The notes under the pieces are model-generated. The model did not search any database. It saw only the letters and a program-made list of their open reading frames with translations, and was not told the origin of the DNA. Positions 16,544-26,277 of a stretch of 64,000 bases of DNA are shown piece by piece. Numbering within the stretch: the first letter of the stretch is position 1; the number at the start of each line of letters is the position of its first letter. The position numbers and the translations under genes were made by a program. This DNA is from Fulvivirga marina. Its GTDB lineage: Bacteria > Bacteroidota > Bacteroidia > Cytophagales > Cyclobacteriaceae. The stretch covers positions 1 through 64,000 of the forward strand of contig NZ_JAEUGD010000014.1 of NCBI RefSeq assembly GCF_016775155.1, given 5' to 3'.

Positions 16544-19527
16544 GCATTACTACAGAACATACTTTCGAATCTGCCATAGTACAGTCCCTTGTAGAGCACG
16601 GAGGTTATACAGAAGGCAACTCCCCTGATTACAGCCCCGAATTGGGGTTGTTTAAATATGAGGTGCTCAGCTTTTTGCAAGAATCACAACCTCAGCGATG
16701 GGCGAAAATCATGGCTATCCATGGCGAGCAGGCCAATAATCGAATTATCCAACGATTGTATAAGGAACTGGATTTAAGAGGTAGTTTAGATGTGCTCCGC
16801 AATGGTTTTGTGGATTACGGTGTGCGTTTCCAAATGGCGTATTTCCAACCTGCATCAGGACTCAACCCCGATGCAGTGGACTTGTACAACAAAAACAACC
16901 TCAAGGTTTACCGTCAAATCTATTACAGTACAAAAAACCAAAACTCGGTGGATGTACTGCTATCCGTGAATGGACTTCCTGTTGCCACCCTGGAACTTAA
17001 GAACCAGTTTACAGGCCAAAACGTCAGCAACGCACTCAAACAATACAGCACCACTCGTGACAACCGGGAAACACTCTTTGCCTTCAAGAAAAGAGCGTTG
17101 GTTCATTTTGCCGTAGATCAGGATGAAGTATTTATGACCACCAAACTGGACGGGAGTAAAACCTACTGGCTTCCATTCAACAAAGGATTTAACAACGGCA
17201 AAGGAAACCCGCCCAATGCTAATGGATATAGAACGGCCTATCTCTGGGAGAACGTTCTTCAAAAAGATAGTTGGATGGAAATCATTCAACGCTTTGTGCA
17301 TTTACAGACCGAAGAATTTGAGTCCGAAGGAAAAGTCTACAAAAAGGAAAAAATCATCTTTCCCCGCTATCATCAATTAGATGCTGTTCGGGAAATTGGC
17401 CATGACGTACAACAAAACGGTGCAGGAAAAAACTACCTCATTCAGCACTCAGCTGGTTCAGGAAAAAGTAATTCCATTGCCTGGCTAGCTTATCGCCTGT
17501 CAAGCATTCACAGCCAAGCCAACGAACGCATTTTCGACTCGGTAATTGTCGTCACAGACCGATTGGTATTGGATCAGCAATTACAAAACACGATTTACCA
17601 GTTTGAACACAAAACAGGAGTTGTTCAAAAAATCAATAAAGACTCCAACCAGTTAGCCTCTGCTTTAGGGTATGGAACAAATATTATTATTACTACCCTT
17701 CAAAAATTTCCTTTTGTAATTGATAAAGTGGGTGAATTACCTGATCGCAAGTATGCCGTAATTATTGATGAGGCCCACAGCTCCCAGGGAGGAGAAGCAA
17801 GCAAAAAAATGAAAGAAGTGCTAGCCGCTACAACTCAAGAAACAGAAACAGAGGAAGACCAATTCGATGATTACTCAGGAGATGACTTTATTAGAGACGA
17901 AATTGAGCGTTCGGCTGCTTCAAGAGGACAACAGTCCAATATTTCATTCTTTGCTTTTACCGCAACACCTAAATACAAAACACTTCAAGTCTTTGGAGCA
18001 AAAGATACTGAAGGAAAACCCAAACCTTTTCATCTCTACTCCATGCGTCAGGCAATAGAAGAAGGGTTTATTTTAGATGTGCTTCAAAACTACACCACTT
18101 ACGAACTATACTTTAAGCTAACCAAAGCAATAGAAGATGATCCTCAATTAAACAAAAAAAAGGCAGCTAAAGCAATTGGCAAATACATCAATTTTCACCC
18201 TCATAACCTATCGCAAAAAGCCGAAGTTATCATTGAACATTTTAGAGAGATTGTAGCTAATAAAATTGGGGGTAAAGCAAAGGCAATGCTTGTTTGTAGT
18301 TCAAGAAAGTTGGCCAAACGCTACTATGAAGAATTTGACAAGTACATCAAAGATCATGGATATGATCAAGACATTAAGATTCTAGTGGCTTTTTCTGGTA
18401 AAATAGTAGATGATAATTATCCGGATGGAGTCTCTGAACCTGAATTAACTGGTTATAGCGAAAAGGAACTTCCTTCTGTTTTTGAAAAGGATGAATACAA
18501 GCTTTTAATTGTAGCCAATAAGTATCAAACAGGATTTGATCAACCTTTACTTCATACGATGTATGTAGACAAGAAACTATCAGGTGTATTAGCTGTACAG
18601 ACTCTTTCTCGATTAAACCGAACTTGTCCCGGCAAAGAAGAAACTTTTGTACTAGACTTTGCCAATGAAAGACAAGTGATCCTCGACTCTTTCCAACCTT
18701 ACTATGAAGTTACCTCGGTCAAAGAAGAGACGGACATCAATCATCTATATGATTTGAAAGCCAGACTGGACAACTTTCAAGTGTATTGGAAACAAGAAAT
18801 TGAAGCCTTTTCTCAGGTATATTTCAACCCGGAAAACAAAATCAATAATCAGAAGCTACAGAAATATTTATATTCCTTTACTGACCCAGCCGTTGATCGA
18901 TTTAAGGAAATATCAGAAGAAGACAAACAAGATGAATTCAAAAAGGGAATTCGTTCATGGACCAATCTTTATTCTTTTCTATCCCAGATTATGCCGTTTG
19001 TTGATGCTGAATTTGAGAAGTTCTATGCTTATGCTAAACTTCTGCAAACAAGGCTTCCAAAACGTGAACTCTCAGAATCATTGCATTTGGATGACGAAGT
19101 TGCTTTGGAATACTATCGTTTACAAAAAATAAAAGAAGGCGCCATAGAATTGGAAAAAGGAGAAGAAGGTGAATTGAGTGGAACATCTGAAGCAGGATTG
19201 AAACGTGATAAAGATGAGGAAGAATTGCTTTCACAAATCATTAATGTTCTGAATGACCGTTTCGGCACAGAGTTCGAACCTGCTGATCAGTTGCTACTAG
19301 ACCAGGTTGAAGAAGACATGATCAACGATGAAACACTCAAAAAACAGGCTCTCGCAAATACGATAGATACGTTTAAATACGTCTTTGATGATAAGTTCAC
19401 AGACAGCTTCATAGGGAGAATGGATCAAAACCAAGAATTCTTTGAGCGGATTTTAGAAGATAAAGTTTTTGGGGATTTAGTGCGGGAATTAATGATGAAA
19501 AAGATCTATAAAAAGTTGAAAGAATGA
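16540..19527 (+). CDS. hsdR: Type I restriction endonuclease/translocase subunit HsdR
   Basis: A 995-residue motor and nuclease subunit. The N-terminal nuclease domain has DVLLSVNGLPVATLELKNQ (about 138-156), with D and E-x-K of the PD-(D/E)xK site. The SF2 helicase part has Walker A HSAGSGKSNS (about 301-310), the DEAH box IIDEAHSSQGG (about 407-417), FFAFTATPK (motif III) and QTLSRLNRTCPG (motif VI). The C-terminal helical region contacts HsdM. It is the last gene of the operon, coupled to the Ntn-hydrolase gene by a 4-base overlap. No frame disruption is seen. Confidence 0.97.
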   Translation: MSITTEHTFESAIVQSLVEHGGYTEGNSPDYSPELGLFKYEVLSFLQESQPQRWAKIMAIHGEQANNRIIQRLYKELDLRGSLDVLRNGFVDYGVRFQMAYFQPASGLNPDAVDLYNKNNLKVYRQIYYSTKNQNSVDVLLSVNGLPVATLELKNQFTGQNVSNALKQYSTTRDNRETLFAFKKRALVHFAVDQDEVFMTTKLDGSKTYWLPFNKGFNNGKGNPPNANGYRTAYLWENVLQKDSWMEIIQRFVHLQTEEFESEGKVYKKEKIIFPRYHQLDAVREIGHDVQQNGAGKNYLIQHSAGSGKSNSIAWLAYRLSSIHSQANERIFDSVIVVTDRLVLDQQLQNTIYQFEHKTGVVQKINKDSNQLASALGYGTNIIITTLQKFPFVIDKVGELPDRKYAVIIDEAHSSQGGEASKKMKEVLAATTQETETEEDQFDDYSGDDFIRDEIERSAASRGQQSNISFFAFTATPKYKTLQVFGAKDTEGKPKPFHLYSMRQAIEEGFILDVLQNYTTYELYFKLTKAIEDDPQLNKKKAAKAIGKYINFHPHNLSQKAEVIIEHFREIVANKIGGKAKAMLVCSSRKLAKRYYEEFDKYIKDHGYDQDIKILVAFSGKIVDDNYPDGVSEPELTGYSEKELPSVFEKDEYKLLIVANKYQTGFDQPLLHTMYVDKKLSGVLAVQTLSRLNRTCPGKEETFVLDFANERQVILDSFQPYYEVTSVKEETDINHLYDLKARLDNFQVYWKQEIEAFSQVYFNPENKINNQKLQKYLYSFTDPAVDRFKEISEEDKQDEFKKGIRSWTNLYSFLSQIMPFVDAEFEKFYAYAKLLQTRLPKRELSESLHLDDEVALEYYRLQKIKEGAIELEKGEEGELSGTSEAGLKRDKDEEELLSQIINVLNDRFGTEFEPADQLLLDQVEEDMINDETLKKQALANTIDTFKYVFDDKFTDSFIGRMDQNQEFFERILEDKVFGDLVRELMMKKIYKKLKE

Positions 19528-19644
19528 CCCAATCCCTTCTCGGCCATGCACATTATCAAGTCGCTCAATACAACCGCACAAGCCAAAACTTGTCGGCAGC
19601 GTATGTCGGACCTACCTAAAAACTAATTTCCTTAATTTCACGCG

Positions 19645-22600
19645 ATGACTTCAAGCACACATCCGGAAATAGTTATACAAGGAGCAAGGACCAATAACCT
19701 GAAGAATATTTCATTGCGCATACCGCATAATCAGTTGATTGTGGTGACGGGAATATCGGGTTCGGGAAAGTCGAGTCTTGCGTTTGATATCATTGCTAAA
19801 GAAGGGCAGCGGCGCTATTTTGAAACCTTGCCATCATTTGCCCGGCAATTTATGGGCAAATTAAACAGGCCCGATGTCGATGAAATGGAGGGGCTTTCTC
19901 CGGTGATTGCCATTGGGCAACGCACCACCGGAATGCATGCCCGCTCAACCGTGGGTACGCTGTCTGATATTTATGATTTGTTGCGCCTGCTGTTTGCACG
20001 AACCGGAACCACCCCAACTAACATAGCGCTTTCCCGTGCGCTTTTTTCATTCAACTCCGCTGTGGGGAAGTGTAAGCGCTGCAACGGCATTGGCAAAGAA
20101 GAGGAAATCGATCTTCACCGGCTGATCGCTTTCCCTGAAAAATCCATTAGAGAAGGAGCCTTGGCGCCCACGTTGCCCAATGGGTATATCATGTATTCGC
20201 AGGTTACGATTGATGTCCTCAACCAGGTTTGTGAAGCCGAAGGGTTTAATGTGGATATTCCATGGAATGAACTCACCGACCAGCAGCAAGCTGTTGTTTT
20301 GTACGGTAGCGAGAAAATAAAAGTACCCTTTGGGAAGCATAGCCTGGAGTCGCGCTTGAAGTGGACCGGAATAAAGGCTAAACCACGCGAAGAGGGCTAT
20401 TATAAAGGCATGATCCCAATCATGTCGGATATTTTAAGAAGGGACCGGAATGCCAATATTCTCAAGTACGTACATGCCGTAACTTGTCCCGATTGCCATG
20501 GTACGCGCTTAAATAGCGATGCCCTAAGCGTTACGGTGCATGGCCAATCCATAGCGGAGGTAACGCATTTTGAACTGAGCGAATTAAAAGCCTGGATTCA
20601 AGCGAATACCTGGGATGTCGTTGCCAGAGAAATTGTGACTAAAATTGAAGTGCAAGTGGATTTGCTCGCAGATTTAGGCTTGGGTCATCTTACCTTAGAT
20701 CGCTCGGCAGCATCGCTTCGTGCCAGTGAGATCCAGCGTATTCGGGTAGCCAACCAGCTATCTGTCCCCTTAAGTGATGTGCTCTACGTGTTTGATGAAC
20801 CCTCTATTGGGCTGCACCTGAAAGAGAACGAGCGTTTGATCCATCATTTTAAAGAACTGGTCAACAAAGGAAATACCGTGATCGTGGTGGAACACGATCT
20901 GGATACCATTACTAGTGCCGATCATATTATTGAAATAGGTCCAAAAGCAGGTGTTAATGGAGGGGAAGTAGTTTTTAACGGAGCATTCTCCGAGTTTATC
21001 CAAAAGGATGAATTAAGGGAGATCAGCCCGACGTTTCGAGCTATTAAAAGTCCGCCTGAAATTGTTAAATCATCCTCCAAAAAAGAACGAGGGGCAATCC
21101 ATTTGATGGGATGCCACGAAAGGAATTTAAAAAATATTGATGTCGCATTTCAACTGGGAAAGCTCAATGTGGTCAGTGGTCCGTCAGGGGCGGGGAAGTC
21201 GAGCCTGGTAAAAGGCACCCTGCTTCGGGCAGTGCAGCAGCATTTGGGCATGGAAGTGGACAGGCCTGCGAAGCTCAGCGGTCATGAAAATATAGACGCC
21301 ATCAATAAACTGATTTTTATTGATCATTCCCCCATAGGAAAAACACCCCGCAGTAATCCGGCTACCTACTTGGGCTTGTCTGATCATATTCGTGATCTCT
21401 TTGCGATGTTGCCAGAGTCAAAAGCTCAGGGTTTTACCAGGTCGCGTTTTTCATTTAACAACAAGGGCGGCCGATGCGAAACTTGCCAGGGAGCAGGGAA
21501 AACGCAAATAGGTATGCACTTTTTGGGTAATGTAGATTTGGTGTGCGAGACCTGTAACGGTGACCGGTTCAATGCAGAAACCCTGGCGATCAAATACAAA
21601 GGGTTGTCTATTGCCGATTGTTATAAACTGTCCGTCAATGAGGCCATTTCCTTTTTTGAAGACCACAAAAAAGTGCTGGCCGGGCTACAACTATTACAAG
21701 AAGTAGGACTGGGGTATTTGACCCTCGGGCAATCTTCTACCACACTCTCGGGAGGAGAAGCGCAGCGCATTAAAATTGCCAATCAACTCCAGAAAAAAGA
21801 CACAGGAGACACCCTGTACGTGATCATCGAGCCCAGTATCGGGTTGCACCATGACGATATCAATTCGTTGCTGCAATTGTTCGACCGCATTAAAAAGAAA
21901 GGCAATACCATAGTTTGCATTGAACAGAATGAAGCCATTATTGAATACAGTGATTGGCATATTGAACTCGGCCCTGAAAGCGGCCAAGGGGGAGGTACTA
22001 TTGTCTACCAGGGGGCGCCTGAACAAACGCCTGAACCTGTTCATATTGCACCTGAAAAAGCCACTCCAAATATTGTTACTTCCCATGAAATTGTATTGAA
22101 TGGTGTAACTACCCATGGATTGAAAAATATTGATGTGCGTATTCCCAAAAATCAATTGACCGTAGTTACCGGTGTTTCAGGAAGCGGGAAATCATCGCTG
22201 GTATACGATACGTTGTTTGCTGAATCCAATGCACGTTTTACAGAATCACTATCTACCTACCACCGAAGTTTTCTACAACAAAATAGTGAAGCAGAAATTG
22301 CTTCATTTTCGGGCTTAGGGCCAGCCATCGGCATCAATAGAAAAGGCGGCTCGCCTTCCAAACGATCTACTGTGGGCACCTTGTCCGGGGTTTATGATGC
22401 CTTCCGATTACTGTATTCGAGGATAGCCCAGCACGAAGGAGAAAACTACACCGCTCAGCACTTTTCCTTTAACCATCATTTGGGAGCCTGCCCTCACTGT
22501 GATGGACTGGGGGTGAAATTAACCTGTGATCCCAATGAGGTCATTGTTGCTCCTCATCAATCCATTTGGGAGGGAGCTATTTCTACCAACAAGGCCATGG

Positions 22601-24414
22601 CTTACTATGCCGATGTACATGGCCAGTTTATGGCAACGCTAAAAGAGGTAGCAAAACAAAACCATTGGAATATTGACCGTCCGTGGCAGGCGTTGGAGGA
22701 TGAGATCAAAGAAGTCATCCTTTACGGAACAGGCGATGAAATTTGGGAAGTAACCTGGGAGTTTACCACCAAATCACGCACCGGTACGCAGGCATTAACT
22801 GCCAAATGGCGCGGGTTCTGTAATTATATCGATGAGGAATATCAACGGAAGCTTCACAACAAAAGCATTCAGCACATAGAAGATTTATTGCACGATGTGG
22901 AATGTCCGGTGTGTCATGGTACCCGATTAAAACCTGAGTTATTGAACACAAAGTTTCTGGGAAAGGATATCCATGCCCTTTCCAGTACGGATATAGATAC
23001 TTGCCTTCGTTTGATGGAGCCATTGGATACTCAGGTAGATTCGGTTGTTTTAGCCATTAGCCATATGGTTTTACCCACGGTTAAAGAAGCCATGAATACG
23101 ATGGTGGAGCTTGGGTTGGGTTATTTAAACCTGGATAGGGCCGTGAGTACGCTTTCCGGTGGAGAACGCCAGCGGGTTACGCTGGCTGGTCAATTATCAA
23201 CCCACCTGTTTGGTGTCACCTATGTGCTGGATGAGCCGACCATTGGTTTGGACAAAGGGCAGGTAACTGCTTTAGCCAATGCATTGAAAAGAATTGTGAG
23301 CAACGGAAACACGGTGGTGGTCGTGGAGCATGATGCCTCTTTTATCCAAAGTGCCGATTATATGATTGAAATGGGACCAGGAGCCGGCAACCTGGGTGGT
23401 GAAGTAATCTACCAGGGAAAGGTGAGCGATATTGCCAGGGCTAAGCATTCGGTCACCTACAAGTTATTGGAAACTCATGAAGATGTCCTTCCAAAACCGC
23501 AGCACCCAAAAGGCGATCCATTTGGTGTAAAAGGTGCTTTTGCTAATAACCTCAAACATATTGATGTCACTTTTTATGCAGGGCAGATTATCGCCGTCAC
23601 GGGTGTTTCCGGAAGTGGGAAGTCTAGTTTGATTAAAGAGGTATTATACACTTCCTGGCTCAAAAACAGGCCGGTAAACTGTGCTTCAGTCCATGGTTTG
23701 GAGCAGTTTGAAGAAGTATTACTCATGGATCAGTCCATCCTTACCCATGACAGACTGAGCACGCCGGTTTCGTACACGGGAATTATGGAGCAGCTGAAAA
23801 CGCTATTCTCAAAAACAGCCAGTGCAAAAGAAGCAGGGCTAAAGAAAGCTGATTTCTCCTACCAAAGTAAGAACGGTAAGTGTGCCACCTGTTCAGGCCA
23901 CGGCAAGCTAAAAACCAGCATGGATTTCATGAGCGATGTCTGGCTGACCTGTGATACCTGCAAGGGAATGCGTTATAACGACACAATTCTAGCCTGTAAC
24001 CTAAAAGACCGCTCCATCGGCGAAGTGCTTCAGATGACCGTTTTAGAAGCTATAGCATTTTTTGAGTCGGGAGCTATTGTAGAAAACCTTGAAGTGCTCA
24101 AGCAAGTAGGGGTTGGCCATTTACGTTTGGGGCAAGCCGGTAATACCTTGTCAGGTGGAGAATCCCAACGACTGAAACTGGCCACTTCCATACTACAAAA
24201 ACGAAAAGGCACTACGTTATACCTCTTCGATGAACCCAGCACCGGCCTTCATTATTTTGATATCCTCCAATTAATCAAGGTCTTCCAATCCTTAGTCGAC
24301 CGTGGTGATACCGTACTTTTTATTGAGCACAATGCCACTTTGATTGCTGCGGCGGATCAATTGATTACATTAGGGCCTGGTAGTGGTGAGCATGGTGGTG
24401 AGCTAATTGGCTAA
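19645..24414 (+). CDS. Tandem fusion of two UvrA-like ABC ATPases
   Basis: A 1589-residue protein with four ABC nucleotide-binding domains, where ordinary UvrA has two in about 940 residues. Walker A motifs lie near residues 37, 511, 842 and 1319 (GISGSGKSS, GPSGAGKSS, GVSGSGKSS twice). Signatures near 1169 and 1501 are intact (LSGGERQR, LSGGESQR), as is that near 700 (LSGGEAQR). The first, near 353, is degenerate (LRASEIQR). The second Walker B reads VIIEPS instead of the usual DEPS. CxxC zinc modules occur in every unit (for example CKRCNGIG, CETCQGAG, CPHCDGLG, CATCSGHG). The first half seems partly inactivated, the second complete. UvrA2-type paralogues protect against DNA-binding drugs. 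The start is ATG after an AT-rich leader. Confidence 0.9.
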   Translation: MTSSTHPEIVIQGARTNNLKNISLRIPHNQLIVVTGISGSGKSSLAFDIIAKEGQRRYFETLPSFARQFMGKLNRPDVDEMEGLSPVIAIGQRTTGMHARSTVGTLSDIYDLLRLLFARTGTTPTNIALSRALFSFNSAVGKCKRCNGIGKEEEIDLHRLIAFPEKSIREGALAPTLPNGYIMYSQVTIDVLNQVCEAEGFNVDIPWNELTDQQQAVVLYGSEKIKVPFGKHSLESRLKWTGIKAKPREEGYYKGMIPIMSDILRRDRNANILKYVHAVTCPDCHGTRLNSDALSVTVHGQSIAEVTHFELSELKAWIQANTWDVVAREIVTKIEVQVDLLADLGLGHLTLDRSAASLRASEIQRIRVANQLSVPLSDVLYVFDEPSIGLHLKENERLIHHFKELVNKGNTVIVVEHDLDTITSADHIIEIGPKAGVNGGEVVFNGAFSEFIQKDELREISPTFRAIKSPPEIVKSSSKKERGAIHLMGCHERNLKNIDVAFQLGKLNVVSGPSGAGKSSLVKGTLLRAVQQHLGMEVDRPAKLSGHENIDAINKLIFIDHSPIGKTPRSNPATYLGLSDHIRDLFAMLPESKAQGFTRSRFSFNNKGGRCETCQGAGKTQIGMHFLGNVDLVCETCNGDRFNAETLAIKYKGLSIADCYKLSVNEAISFFEDHKKVLAGLQLLQEVGLGYLTLGQSSTTLSGGEAQRIKIANQLQKKDTGDTLYVIIEPSIGLHHDDINSLLQLFDRIKKKGNTIVCIEQNEAIIEYSDWHIELGPESGQGGGTIVYQGAPEQTPEPVHIAPEKATPNIVTSHEIVLNGVTTHGLKNIDVRIPKNQLTVVTGVSGSGKSSLVYDTLFAESNARFTESLSTYHRSFLQQNSEAEIASFSGLGPAIGINRKGGSPSKRSTVGTLSGVYDAFRLLYSRIAQHEGENYTAQHFSFNHHLGACPHCDGLGVKLTCDPNEVIVAPHQSIWEGAISTNKAMAYYADVHGQFMATLKEVAKQNHWNIDRPWQALEDEIKEVILYGTGDEIWEVTWEFTTKSRTGTQALTAKWRGFCNYIDEEYQRKLHNKSIQHIEDLLHDVECPVCHGTRLKPELLNTKFLGKDIHALSSTDIDTCLRLMEPLDTQVDSVVLAISHMVLPTVKEAMNTMVELGLGYLNLDRAVSTLSGGERQRVTLAGQLSTHLFGVTYVLDEPTIGLDKGQVTALANALKRIVSNGNTVVVVEHDASFIQSADYMIEMGPGAGNLGGEVIYQGKVSDIARAKHSVTYKLLETHEDVLPKPQHPKGDPFGVKGAFANNLKHIDVTFYAGQIIAVTGVSGSGKSSLIKEVLYTSWLKNRPVNCASVHGLEQFEEVLLMDQSILTHDRLSTPVSYTGIMEQLKTLFSKTASAKEAGLKKADFSYQSKNGKCATCSGHGKLKTSMDFMSDVWLTCDTCKGMRYNDTILACNLKDRSIGEVLQMTVLEAIAFFESGAIVENLEVLKQVGVGHLRLGQAGNTLSGGESQRLKLATSILQKRKGTTLYLFDEPSTGLHYFDILQLIKVFQSLVDRGDTVLFIEHNATLIAAADQLITLGPGSGEHGGELIG

Positions 24415-24431
24415 GTCAACGCTTCGAACTC

Positions 24432-24479
24432 AACCCTTGGAGGTTTAATGTGCGTTATGGTGATAAACCTCCAAGGGTT
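24432..24479. repeat. Inverted repeat, copy 1
   Basis: AACCCTTGGAGGTTTA pairs with TAAACCTCCAAGGGTT across a 16-nt loop, 17 bases after the UvrA-like stop codon. It belongs to a ten-copy family confined to 24.4-28.8 kb. Confidence 0.85.
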
Positions 24480-24533
24480 AATCTGGAGTTCTTAATTCTT
24501 TCACTTATGTTATTCGTTTACTCAACCCTTGGA

Positions 24534-24570
24534 GGTTTATTTGCATTATGGCGATAAACCTCCAAGGGTT
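24534..24570. repeat. Inverted repeat, copy 2
   Basis: Same arms as copy 1. It is preceded by the conserved left flank TTATGTTATTCGTTTACTC that accompanies most copies, and lies just downstream of the CARDB-like lipoprotein stop. Confidence 0.85.
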
Positions 24571-24577
24571 TAAAGCA

Positions 24578-25123
24578 TTAATGAACAAGCACTTGGTTTC
24601 CTAACGCAGTGTTATTGAATTCGTTAGTCTCAATGAGAAGGTCAGAATAATCTACAATAGCACCCCAGTAGTACCATCCACCCTGGATATCTGAGGGAAT
24701 CTGAACATCGGCCCAGAAACGTACAGTTTCATCAGGGTTTAAACTATTTCCGGAAAATGATCCTATCCGTATATCATCTGTAGTGATGATTGTATCGGAC
24801 GATAAATACCATCCGACAAGGTATGCCGTACTTGTTGGTGTGCGGCCTGGAGAAGGATCAGGACCAAGGTTCGTTAAATAGGTATCGAGCCGTAATTGGG
24901 AGCCTGCGCTCACGGATTTTCCTCCATTAACGTGTTCAACATCACCGAGTTCTATAGTTAGGTCGTATTGTGCTCCCTCGGTCATCAGTTCCTGGCTCTC
25001 TATTTTGGGATTGGGAGAGCGCTGGGCCATCGGGTCGTTGATTAAGTTGTTGTTTGTGTCCTCACAAGCGGTTTGTAAAATGAGTAACATTACTAAAATT
25101 GAGAAAAGTTTAAGTTTGGTCAT
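24578..25123 (-). CDS. Lipoprotein with CARDB-like domain
   Basis: A 181-residue protein. The lipobox is LQTAC (Cys about 20). The mature part is a beta-rich domain with the typical CARDB ending: DYSDLLIETNEFNNTALGNQ (about 158-177), preceded by GWYLSSDTIITTDDIRIGS. CARDB domains are found in adhesins and secreted proteins as structural spacers or for binding. The 170-bp region downstream carries two copies of the inverted repeat family. No operon partner is seen. Confidence 0.8.
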   Translation of the reverse strand: MTKLKLFSILVMLLILQTACEDTNNNLINDPMAQRSPNPKIESQELMTEGAQYDLTIELGDVEHVNGGKSVSAGSQLRLDTYLTNLGPDPSPGRTPTSTAYLVGWYLSSDTIITTDDIRIGSFSGNSLNPDETVRFWADVQIPSDIQGGWYYWGAIVDYSDLLIETNEFNNTALGNQVLVH

Positions 25124-25249
25124 GATTTAGGTTTGTTAAATGGTTTTATGAATATGTTATAAGTGATTATGAATTTACCATAAAAAATGAAACAGATTGT
25201 TAGTAAACTGGTGAAAAAATCCCTGCTCACTTATACTATTCGTTTACCC

Positions 25250-25298
25250 AACCCTTGGAGGTTTATGAGTATCAAGGTGATAAACCTTCTAAGGGTTT
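25250..25298. repeat. Inverted repeat, copy 3
   Basis: AACCCTTGGAGGTTTA pairs with TAAACCTTCTAAGGGTTT; the right arm carries two changes. Left flank ACTTATACTATTCGTTTACC. Confidence 0.8.
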
Positions 25299-25342
25299 AA
25301 CATGAAATTCTTAGTTCTTTTACCTATGTTATTCGTGAACTC

Positions 25343-25810
25343 AAACCTTGGAGGTTTATGTGCATCAAGGAGAGAAACCTCCAAGGTTTAATATGGAATC
25401 TTAATTCTTCATCACTTCATCATGTGCATGTCGTTGTATGTGTTGGTTACTTTGATGAAGATGAACTTCTGGGGTAAGTTTCTGCGCCTTTATACTCTTC
25501 GTTAACTCCAACCTTGGAGGTTTATGTGCATCAAGGAGAGAAACCTCCAAGGTTTAATATGGAATCTTAATTCTTCATCACTTCATCATGTGCATGTCGT
25601 TGTATGTGTTGGTTACTTTGATGAAGATGAACTTCTGGGGTAAGTTTCTGCGCCTTTATACTCTTCGTTAACTCCAACCTTGGAGGTTTATGTGCATCAA
25701 GGAGAGAAACCTCCAAGGTTTAATATGGAAATCTTAATTCTTTATCACTTCATCATGGACACGTCATTGTATGTGTTAGTTACTTTGATAAAATACTGTA
25801 AGTATTATTA
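25343..25810. repeat. 166-bp tandem repeat carrying inverted-repeat copies 4-6 and decayed T9SS gene ends
   Basis: Two units, 25351-25516 and 25517-25682, appear identical base for base. A third from 25683 is diverged and stops near 25810. Each unit contains one inverted repeat (25343-25389, 25510-25555, 25676-25722) and about 85 bases that match, on the minus strand, the 3' end of the T9SS gene at 27753: a block like CTTACCCCAGAAGTTC, then TTCATCAAAGTAACCAACAC, then ATGATGAAGT and GAAGAATTAA. The remnant has frame breaks and an early stop, so it is a fossil sorting-domain end amplified with the repeat. Confidence 0.75.
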
Positions 25811-26041
25811 AATGTAGATTTTTATAAAATATTTTATGAAGTTCTTGCTAAAAGGGATTGGCAGCCAGTTCGAAGGGGTTGTGCATCTGTCCGGGGTACA
25901 GATAACAAAACCTGCAAAGCCATAAGCAGTATATGAAGAGAATACAGAACGATGACGTTTAGCTGCTTAAGGAATTAAATATTAAATGCAGTTTATCTTT
26001 TTGTTTCATTTTTATAAGTTCACGAATTAAAACTAAAAATC
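25811..26041. other. Non-coding stretch
   Basis: AT-rich sequence before a small membrane protein gene. The only frame is a 29-codon peptide (from about 25837) with no features. Nothing supportable was seen. Confidence 0.5.
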
Positions 26042-26260
26042 ATGAGTGTAAATAAAATCATAGGTATAGTTCTTATTATTGGAGGTATAGCCTTAAGTCT
26101 TTTTGGCATAAATAAGATTTCAGACAGTACTAAATCAATCAGTGCTTTGGGTGTGGAGATCAGCGCCTCAGACAATTCATCCAAAAATGAAGGCATGCTT
26201 TACCTTGGCTTTGGGGTAGTGGTGTTGATTGGGGGAGTTGTAGTAATTAGGAAAAGTTAG
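26042..26260 (+). CDS. Small membrane protein (DUF3185-like)
   Basis: A 72-residue protein with two hydrophobic helices: IIGIVLIIGGIALSLFGI (about 6-23) and LYLGFGVVVLIGGVVVI (about 53-69). The loop between them is polar and Ser-rich. The N-terminal pattern K-I-I-G-I-V-L-I-x-G with a following GIN resembles DUF3185, a family of inner membrane proteins with unknown role. It stands alone on the plus strand. Confidence 0.7.
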   Translation: MSVNKIIGIVLIIGGIALSLFGINKISDSTKSISALGVEISASDNSSKNEGMLYLGFGVVVLIGGVVVIRKS

Positions 26261-26277
26261 AAGTGGGTGAGGTTGTC

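Noticed and set aside
8040-19573. Possible cassette or island spanning the whole restriction operon, from GTTGTAT (8040) to ATACAAC (19567)
   Set aside because: The two heptamers are complementary, but a 7-base match over 11.5 kb is expected by chance and no second attC-like fold was seen near 19567.
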